Below, piece after piece: positions 1 through 4,619 of a stretch of 13,491 bases of DNA; position 1 is the stretch's first letter, and every line of letters starts with the position of its first letter. Made by a program: the position numbers and the translations under genes. A model generated the notes under the pieces. It made no database searches, was not told the origin of the DNA, and saw only the letters and a program-made list of their open reading frames with translations. The stretch covers positions 1-13,491 of the forward strand of contig JBNKKH010000020.1 of assembly GCA_050291725.1 (NCBI GenBank), read 5' to 3'. This DNA is from JAAGZL01 sp050291725. GTDB lineage: Bacteria; Pseudomonadota; Gammaproteobacteria; Chromatiales; Chromatiaceae.

Positions 1-173
1 ATCTACCACTTTTCAGGTTGACTGAGATTTATCATGTCTCGGATTTGGGATTTCACGAAGACTTTGCCGATTAATCAGGATAAATACGTTATTTGTACAT
101 CTCTTCTGTAGCAAGTTGGCGAGTGTAGAACGAATCCGACAAATCATATTTATGAGTGGGTGTCTTGATTATG
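1..173 (+). repeat. 173-bp direct repeat, copy 1
   Basis: This block recurs at 336-508 at a constant offset of 335 bases, with no gaps and roughly ten mismatches by eye. Its last 40 or so bases (about 134-173) are a diverged version of the loop and right arm of the 78-bp palindrome found at 1000-1077: ATC-GACA-AT, then TTTATG, then GTGGGTGTCTTG-TTAT. The block may begin before the window edge. No intact gene is visible in it; the frame from the ATG at 34 stops after 25 codons. Confidence 0.9.
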
Positions 174-317
174 TTCTGGTTGTATATGACTAATGAATTT
201 GAGAGTCGGTTTAAAGGACTCGTTGGTACGGCATACAAGCTAAAAGTTGCCTGTGCTGAATTTGGATACAAAAGAACACCCAATCTTAGTATGTGCCAAA
301 GGCTTCTTAGCGGTTAG
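171..317 (+). other. Short open frame between the two 173-bp repeats (doubtful)
   Basis: A 48-codon frame starts at the ATG that ends repeat copy 1, with an internal ATG at 186 giving 43 codons, and runs to a TAG at 315-317. The predicted peptide begins MTNEFESRFKGL and is basic and partly helical in composition. No Shine-Dalgarno sequence is visible before either ATG, and I recognise no family. It fills most of the non-repeated spacer at 174-335, so it could be a small cargo gene, a fragment of a larger one, or chance. Confidence 0.15.
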
Positions 318-335
318 AACTCAACCTTCAATAAT

Positions 336-508
336 ATCTACCACTTTTCAGGTTGACTGAGATTTATCATGTCTCGGATTTGGGGTTTCACGAAGACTTT
401 ACCGATTAATCAGGATAAATACGTTATTTGGACATCTCTTCTGTTGCAAGTTGGCGAGTGTTGAAAGAATCCGTCAAATCAGATTTATGGATGGGTGTCT
501 TGATTATG
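336..508 (+). repeat. 173-bp direct repeat, copy 2
   Basis: Second copy of the block at 1-173. The similarity begins at the same base and ends at the same TGATTATG, after which the flanking DNA differs completely. It too ends in a diverged right arm of the palindrome family (ATGGATGGGTGTCTTGATTA). The sharp ends show a defined unit rather than general similarity. The roughly 70 bases that follow (509-579) show no recognisable feature. Confidence 0.9.
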
Positions 509-579
509 CCACTCTGTAACACTGATTAATTGTGTTAGAGACAACGTTGTGCACCTCTACCGTAGCAAGCAGGCAAATC

Positions 580-627
580 TTGATGGGATCGGACAGATTG
601 GGTTTATGGGTGGGTGTCTTGGTTATT
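580..627 (+). repeat. Right half of the 78-bp palindrome
   Basis: Matches 1030-1077 with a single mismatch (GGATCGGACAG against GGATCTGACAG). It carries the loop and the right arm gggtgggtgtc but has no left arm. It ends at GGTTATT exactly where the full copies end, which supports that base as the real border of the element. Confidence 0.85.
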
Positions 628-650
628 CATGTTTATTGCTGACTAGATTT

Positions 651-702
651 ATGGGTGGGTGTCTGGTTTATTTTTCATGGGTGGGTGTCTGGTTTATTTG
701 TC
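651..702 (+). repeat. 26-bp tandem duplication of the right arm
   Basis: Two adjacent 26-base units at 651-676 and 677-702 each read atgggtgggtgtctgg then tttattt-tc and differ at one base. They are extra copies of the right arm, packed directly before the transposase fragment. Together with the half-copy at 580-627 this puts three right arms in a row within about 120 bases. Confidence 0.85.
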
Positions 703-1007
703 TGCATGGTTTTAAACTATCTCAGGCTGAACAGAGGATGGTACTTGAGTTGATCTCTATCTGGCGCGAACGACTTATGGATATTAGCTGGTTTATGCGT
801 TGTCTGAATGAGTCTATTGCCCGTCAGGCCAACCGAGAGGATGGGTGTAGTGGTCGGTTTTGGGAAGGACGCTTTAAGTCCCAGGCTCTGCTGGATGAGA
901 AGGCCCTAGCCGCATATCTGGCCTATGTGGATCTAAACCCTATTCGAGCCAAGATGGCAGATACCCCAGAGGGATCTGACTACACATCGGTGCAACTAAC
1001 ACTCTAA
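699..1007 (+). pseudogene. Internal fragment of an IS200/RAYT-like (Y1) transposase
   Basis: The frame encodes the middle and C-terminal part of the widespread gammaproteobacterial Y1/RAYT-like transposase family. The conserved run includes ISWFMRCLNE, ARQANREDGC, GRFWEGRFKSQALLDE and YVDLNPIRAKMADTPE. These enzymes are normally about 200-320 residues and carry an N-terminal HUH (His-hydrophobic-His) nicking motif; that part is absent here. The open frame can be extended back to a GTG at 549, but those roughly 50 residues merely translate the repeat arms (MGGCL, WVGVW). At the other end the frame stops at TAA 1005-1007, inside the first bases of the 78-bp palindrome, so the usual C-terminal tail is also lost. 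It is therefore a remnant with repeat DNA on both sides, almost certainly inactive. The family call is firm; the exact left boundary (about 699) is estimated from where repeat sequence ends. Confidence 0.85.
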
Positions 1008-1077
1008 TAGGACACCCACCCCAAACTTGTTGATGGGATCTGACAGATTGGGTTTATGGGTGGGTGTCTTGGTTATT
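1000..1077 (+). repeat. 78-bp imperfect palindrome, copy A (REP/MITE-like)
   Basis: Left arm ctaataggacacccacccc, a central part of about 25 bases around ttgatgggatctgacagattg, and right arm tttatgggtgggtgtcttgg ending GTTATT. The cores gacacccaccc and gggtgggtgtc are exact reverse complements, and the outer AATA/TATT and inner AAAC/GTTT also pair, so it could fold into a long hairpin as DNA or RNA. It is identical base for base to 1524-1601. It truncates the transposase fragment on its left and supplies the 3' end of the minus-strand gene on its right. It resembles the REP-type palindromes associated with RAYT transposases, but I have not matched it to a named element. Confidence 0.9.
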
Positions 1078-1341
1078 GTCGTCGCTGTCGTCTAAGTCGT
1101 CTTTATTTTTATAACACTTTGATCCTAGCCAAACTCCAACCCCAATTGGAAGTATTGTTGACATTAATACGAAAGGAGCAAGATAAATAATATAACCATT
1201 GGTTTTACTTATTAATATAGAGACGATAATTATCGTAATTATAAGGCCAGACACGAATCCTATTTTTGCGCCACTTTTTACAGAAAAAATAAATGACACG
1301 ATAAACATTAAAATGCCAATTCCAAAAAATGAAATTTCCAC
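1054..1341 (-). CDS. Small three-helix membrane protein ending inside a repeat arm
   Basis: A 95-residue protein with three hydrophobic segments at about residues 3-21, 26-46 and 50-74, followed by a short basic then strongly acidic tail (DDLDDSDDNN). It is probably an inner-membrane protein; I recognise no family. The start used is GTG at 1341, with an AAGGGG about 12 bases upstream that could serve as ribosome binding site; a later ATG at codon 12 is possible but would cut into the first helix. Residues 89-95 (NNQDTHP) and the TAA stop are encoded entirely by the right arm of the 78-bp palindrome, whose border falls exactly at codon 89. The native C-terminus was therefore probably longer or different before the repeat arrived. 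The 180 bases upstream, to the next palindrome at 1524, hold no other convincing gene and may contain its promoter. Low-complexity, AT-rich composition suggests acquired cargo. Confidence 0.6.
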   Translation of the reverse strand: MEISFFGIGILMFIVSFIFSVKSGAKIGFVSGLIITIIIVSILISKTNGYIIYLAPFVLMSTILPIGVGVWLGSKCYKNKDDLDDSDDNNQDTHP

Positions 1342-1523
1342 AGGTTTATATATCCCCTTATAAAGTTATAACAGTTGATACAGCCTCACTGCGGATTAGA
1401 CCCTATAATCTCGTTCCTTAAGACTGATGGCATAAACATTTCTCCCATCTGCGGCCTAATCTTTTCCGCTAGGTTCAGTTTTATTCAAGTTATATCTATC
1501 AGTATTGTCTGTTTTCTGCAACC

Positions 1524-1601
1524 CACTCTAATAGGACACCCACCCCAAACTTGTTGATGGGATCTGACAGATTGGGTTTATGGGTGGGTGTCTTGGTTAT
1601 T
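1524..1601 (+). repeat. 78-bp imperfect palindrome, copy B (REP/MITE-like)
   Basis: Identical to 1000-1077 over all 78 bases, in the same orientation, 524 bases further on. The flanking sequence differs on both sides, so the element borders can be read directly as CACTCTAATAGG on the left and GGTTATT on the right. It lies between the small membrane protein gene and the outer-membrane protein gene. Perfect identity implies recent duplication or ongoing homogenisation. Confidence 0.9.
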
Positions 1602-1624
1602 CTTTGGTTATTCTTTGGTTATTC
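1592..1624 (+). repeat. Three tandem 11-bp units at the palindrome edge
   Basis: The last bases of the right arm are repeated as cttggttattc, tttggttattc, tttggttattc. This small tandem growth starts exactly at the outer border of palindrome copy B and looks like replication slippage at that border. Confidence 0.8.
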
Positions 1625-1659
1625 TTATTGAAAGGAATTAGCCGCCTTCATTAGATAGG

Positions 1660-2358
1660 CTAAAAATTATACCGAATTCCTAAGGTCAATGATTTCATGG
1701 AGATGTCAGTACTACCCTCAAAAGGTCCTTGTGTTGTTCCTGCGTTGTTGGTATTGCCAATGGTTTTCCATTTGTACTCCCCTAAATCTGAATAGGAGTA
1801 TTGTAAGGTTAAATCCATTTCCTTGGTTATCTTATATGCGGCACCAACGGTTCCTTCCCATGTGAATTGCCAAGAACTATCATCTTTGTTTTGGTAACCC
1901 CATTGTGTTCCATTCCATACGGATGAAGGGGTAATCACATAAGAGGCGCCTACTCCCAAGCCCGCATACAATGAAAATTTATTGGAGACAAAAAAGTCGT
2001 AATAAACGGTCGGTACAAATTTGTGGATTTTTGTTTTGATCTCTACAAAATTTGTCTCGATGACATTATCATGAAAAGACTTTCGATCAGAAGAAATGTA
2101 ATTGTATTTCCCTTCTAAACGAATGTTATCTGTCAATCTATATCCTCCGAATATGCCGATGGCATTCGAATCTAGTTCATCGATAACATTATAAGCGCTC
2201 GTCCAATCGACTCCATCTTCATACAATTTCATATCGTCAACAGATTCATTGATACTTGAAAGGTCAGCGCCAACGTACCATTTGCCGTCTGTTGAAGGTT
2301 GTGCATACCCGAATGTTGAATATAGTATCGATAGTACAACTAAGTATTTTCTTTTCAT
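1660..2358 (-). CDS. Outer-membrane beta-barrel protein
   Basis: A 232-residue protein with an N-terminal signal peptide (basic MKRK, then a hydrophobic run, likely cleavage after the A of FGYAQ near residue 19). The mature part alternates polar and aromatic/hydrophobic residues as in transmembrane beta strands, for example KWYVGADLS, IGIFGGYRL, FSLYAGLGVGASY and LTLQYSYSDLGEY, and ends in SLTLGIRYNF. A C-terminal phenylalanine is the usual signal for outer-membrane assembly by the Bam complex. This matches the small eight-strand OmpA/opacity-like barrel family (OMP_b-brl), typically 170-250 residues. Ligand or partner is unknown. The ATG at 2358 is preceded by a modest AGAG. The gene is bounded by a right palindrome arm downstream (ending 1601) and a left arm upstream (2429-2452), with no operon partner, which suggests it is a single-gene cargo segment; whether it is expressed from its own promoter is not clear. 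Confidence 0.8.
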   Translation of the reverse strand: MKRKYLVVLSILYSTFGYAQPSTDGKWYVGADLSSINESVDDMKLYEDGVDWTSAYNVIDELDSNAIGIFGGYRLTDNIRLEGKYNYISSDRKSFHDNVIETNFVEIKTKIHKFVPTVYYDFFVSNKFSLYAGLGVGASYVITPSSVWNGTQWGYQNKDDSSWQFTWEGTVGAAYKITKEMDLTLQYSYSDLGEYKWKTIGNTNNAGTTQGPFEGSTDISMKSLTLGIRYNF

Positions 2359-2380
2359 TGTGCATCTCTAGTTATTTTTT

Positions 2381-2416
2381 GGTGACCCCTAGCTGTCAGA
2401 ATACCACGGGGTTACC
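2381..2416. promoter_or_regulatory. Inverted repeat upstream of the outer-membrane protein gene
   Basis: ggtgacccc and ggggttacc pair over nine positions with one G-T wobble, and the outer T-A pair extends the stem to ten. The loop is about 18 bases. It ends about 20 bases before the ATG at 2358, so on the minus strand it would lie in the promoter or the 5' leader of the outer-membrane protein gene. It could be an operator or a leader hairpin. It has no following T-run on the plus strand, so it is not a clear terminator. Confidence 0.35.
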
Positions 2417-2428
2417 AGTGGAATCAAA

Positions 2429-2452
2429 CTAATAGGACACCCACCCCAAACT
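2429..2452 (+). repeat. Lone left arm of the palindrome family
   Basis: ctaataggacacccacccc followed by AAACT, identical to the left arms at 1005 and 1529, but the sequence then departs (TTTTTCCTC instead of TTGTTGATG). There is no right arm nearby. It closes the outer-membrane protein segment on the right, making a pattern of right arm, cargo, left arm. Confidence 0.85.
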
Positions 2453-2460
2453 TTTTCCTC

Positions 2461-2525
2461 TTATATCCTCGCCTTCCTTGGCATAGCTAATAACTCCTCT
2501 TAGCTTAAAAATAAATGCGTCCCTT
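2461..2525 (-). pseudogene. Probable 5' tip of an IS200/RAYT transposase gene
   Basis: On the minus strand an AGAGGAG ribosome binding site lies nine bases before an ATG at 2484, whose frame reads MPRKARI and then a TAA. MPRKARI is the typical first stretch of one large group of Y1/RAYT transposases (usually continuing DAPGALHH). The upstream GGGACGCATTTATTTTT also looks to me like the 5' flank of such elements, from memory. The coding sequence ends after seven codons, and the palindrome arm at 2429-2452 follows within about ten bases, so almost the whole gene is lost. The short match makes this a likely but not certain assignment. It is on the opposite strand to the fragment at 699-1007 and probably comes from a different element. 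Confidence 0.45.
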
Positions 2526-2562
2526 TTCTTTTCTTATCAGTCACCGTTTCCCTGAACAGCAA

Positions 2563-2724
2563 CTACTTCTTAGAAACCAAATAAGCCCCCAGCCCCACTA
2601 CGGCAACCCACAGCCCCATAAAGGCTGCACCCATCTGCTCCCACAGTGTATTAATATTGAGTAACATTATTAGCCCTACACCGAGAATAATGTTTCCCAA
2701 AACAAACCTGGTTTTATCGTCCAC
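2563..2724 (-). CDS. 53-residue two-helix membrane protein
   Basis: A short frame from GTG at 2724 to TAG at 2563-2565. The protein starts (V/M)DDKTRFVLGNIILGVGL and has two hydrophobic segments, about residues 8-24 and 33-49, separated by NINTLWEQMGAA, and ends in a basic VSKK. A good ribosome binding site (AAAGGG, eight bases before the GTG) and clean codon structure support it as a real gene. No upstream in-frame ATG exists before a stop. It is likely a small inner-membrane protein with both ends on the cytoplasmic side (positive residues at the C-terminal end). I recognise no family. It is divergent from the DinB-like gene at 2891 and sits at the border between the repeat-rich region and the core genome. 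Confidence 0.6.
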   Translation of the reverse strand: MDDKTRFVLGNIILGVGLIMLLNINTLWEQMGAAFMGLWVAVVGLGAYLVSKK

Positions 2725-2890
2725 GTGTTTTGCCCTTTTAAATTTACGAATAAATTAATTTAAAATGATTCTACCTTCGAATAGAAATATCTACTAGGCT
2801 ATTATATTGACTAGCGTGTGCGTTCCTTTGTTTTAAGGTTTTAGCCACTGCTTTACACATTGAGAATGCGCCAATCTACCTGGAGAGTGT

Positions 2891-3499
2891 ATGTCGGATA
2901 ATCCTCAAAACTCACTCGGCAAGGCCGGGGCTGGCCTATCTAAAGTCCAGGCTCTCTCTTTACACTATTTCGGCTTTCCCCTGCTGCGCTTGACTCTCTC
3001 CTGGGAGAGTGCGCTGAATATCTTTGAGTCTGAGGGTGAGAAGATACTGAAACTCGTGGCACAACTGGATCATGAGCAGTTGATAACCAGGGTGCTGGTT
3101 CCTAAAACTCTGGGTATAGAGGACAACTCTCGTTACTACTCTGCAGCAATGGTGCTGTGGCATCTAATCTATGTTGGCGAGGCAATTAGGGATGGTGTCA
3201 TCACCCTAAGTCGCGGCGAAGAACTGGATTTCACCGTCAAAATAGAGAACTTCAAGCCATTTGTTGAGATCAGCCCAACTATTGCGGAGGATTATAAAAA
3301 CTTCCTGGCTAACTATCGCTCATTTCTAGAAAAGAATGTACATGACCGCAGAAAGAACACCTACCAATCCCATCCCTGGTTTGGTCCACTTAACCCCCAC
3401 GGGTGGTTGGTGCTAAGTGCAGTGCATCAATGGATACATCGCCGTCAGCTTCAAGGCATCGTTAATGGTCTGGCAGAAATAGTGCCAGCAGTTCATTGA
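2891..3499 (+). CDS. DinB-like (DinB_2 superfamily) putative metal-binding protein
   Basis: A 202-residue, mostly helical protein. His91 in VLWHLIYVGEA and the HQWIHRRQ motif (His179 and His183) match the three-histidine metal site of the DinB / YfiT-type four-helix bundle superfamily, where the third helix carries H-x3-H-R-x-Q. Family members are typically 150-180 residues; the extra N-terminal 20-30 residues here are polar. Many members are metal-dependent hydrolases or bacillithiol/mycothiol-linked transferases, but the substrate of this one cannot be told, and this DinB is unrelated to the polymerase of the same name. The start is supported by GGAG five bases before the ATG. A TTGACT at 2807-2812 is a possible -35 element without a convincing -10. 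The 3' end overlaps that of hemW, on the other strand, by 38 bases. Confidence 0.65.
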   Translation: MSDNPQNSLGKAGAGLSKVQALSLHYFGFPLLRLTLSWESALNIFESEGEKILKLVAQLDHEQLITRVLVPKTLGIEDNSRYYSAAMVLWHLIYVGEAIRDGVITLSRGEELDFTVKIENFKPFVEISPTIAEDYKNFLANYRSFLEKNVHDRRKNTYQSHPWFGPLNPHGWLVLSAVHQWIHRRQLQGIVNGLAEIVPAVH

Positions 3500-4619
3500 G
3501 AAATCGTCTCCCTTTGTGGGTGGGACAGATTAAATCATCTGATCTCTCTAGCAACCCATTACTTGTTGCATTCTCCAGTTCAATTTCAATCTCACTCAAC
3601 TCTAACCCGGTACGTTGTTGAAACAGATCTGGATGAAACCCCTGCTTGAGCCGCAGTGCGTTCAACATAAACTCCAGAGCCAAATCCTTACTCGCCACAG
3701 GTTCAAGCAGCAAATTATGCGATTCTACATACGCAAAATATCTGTCCGGACTTTTAGGTTTACGAGTGCGATAAACAGTTCCACTATTCAGGTCGGTTAG
3801 TTTGCCATGGGCACCCGCCCCTATTCCCAGGTAGTCGCCAAACTCCCAATAGTTGCGATTGTGCCTACACTCATAACCCTGTTGGGAGAAGGCGGAAACT
3901 TCATAACGCCGATATCCAGCCGCGGCCAATAGTTCATGCCCCTTGGTCTCAATCTCCCACACTATCTCCTCATCTGGTACCACCGGAGGCGCTGCATAAA
4001 ACCGGGTGTTTGGTTCAATGGTAAGTTGGTAATAGGAGATATGCTGCGGGCGCAGGGCGACGGCTCGAGTTATATCTGCTTCTGCTGCATCCACTGTCTG
4101 CCCCGGCAGACCGTACATAATATCCAGATTCAGGTTGTTAAATCCGGCGGTTCTGGCTGCATTTACTGCTGTAGTAATCTCTTCTGGACCATGAATTCTG
4201 CCCAAAGCTTGCAGCTGTTCAGAAGCAAAGCTTTGTGCCCCAATAGACAGTCTATTTACCCCGGCCTGGCGATAGGCTTGAAAATGTTCTCGATCCACCG
4301 CGCCGGGATTAGCCTCCATAGTGATCTCTATTGCGGAGGCGCAGGACAATCTGTTCCTAACTCCATTCAACAGACGACTAATGGCAGCGCCGGATAACAG
4401 ACTGGGGGTGCCACCACCAATGAATATGCTGATCAGCTCTCTATCTGCTACCTGTGGTAGATGGCTGTCCAGATCTCGTAGTAGAGCATCAATATAGGCA
4501 TTTTCATCTAACTTCCCCGTAACTGCATGGGAGTTGAAATCGCAATAGGGACACTTCTGCACACACCAGGGAGTGTGAACATAGAGCGCCAGGGGCGGTA
4601 GTTCCAGCAGTGAGGACAT
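3462..4619 (-). CDS. hemW: HemW, radical SAM heme chaperone
   Basis: Delivers heme to respiratory enzymes in the family's known role; formerly misannotated as an oxygen-independent coproporphyrinogen oxidase. With the chosen start it is 385 residues, close to the roughly 380 of E. coli HemW. The N-terminus has the radical-SAM cluster motif CVQKCPYC (Cys19, Cys23, Cys26), preceded by LALYVHTPW. Next come the SAM-binding IGGGTPSLL, EITMEANPG, RLSIGAQSF and MYGLPGQT. The HemW signature RHNRNYWEFGDYLGIGAGAH follows, then a C-terminal winged-helix-like domain. The frame is open back to an ATG at 4658, but the ATG at 4619 overlaps the uvrD stop as TAATG and begins MSSLLELPPLALYVHTPW, the normal family length, so it is preferred. 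This implies translational coupling to uvrD. The 3' end overlaps the convergent DinB-like gene. Confidence 0.95.
   Translation of the reverse strand: MSSLLELPPLALYVHTPWCVQKCPYCDFNSHAVTGKLDENAYIDALLRDLDSHLPQVADRELISIFIGGGTPSLLSGAAISRLLNGVRNRLSCASAIEITMEANPGAVDREHFQAYRQAGVNRLSIGAQSFASEQLQALGRIHGPEEITTAVNAARTAGFNNLNLDIMYGLPGQTVDAAEADITRAVALRPQHISYYQLTIEPNTRFYAAPPVVPDEEIVWEIETKGHELLAAAGYRRYEVSAFSQQGYECRHNRNYWEFGDYLGIGAGAHGKLTDLNSGTVYRTRKPKSPDRYFAYVESHNLLLEPVASKDLALEFMLNALRLKQGFHPDLFQQRTGLELSEIEIELENATSNGLLERSDDLICPTHKGRRFLNELLALFLPDH

Noticed and set aside
89..283. 64-codon minus-strand frame
   Set aside because: It crosses the border of the 173-bp repeat, has no family resemblance, and its start lies in the spacer without a ribosome binding site.
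1000..1077. Integron attC site
   Set aside because: Length and hairpin shape are similar, but the required GTTRRRY / RYYYAAC cores are not at the ends, and cargo genes are not in one orientation.
1375..1557. 60-codon plus-strand frame ending in palindrome copy B
   Set aside because: TTG start, no ribosome binding site, and its last codons just translate the repeat arm; the opposite strand upstream of the membrane protein gene is better explained as its control region.
1..1624. CRISPR array
   Set aside because: Repeats are of unequal length, arms are inverted, and the segments between them are hundreds of bases long and partly coding; no cas genes are present.
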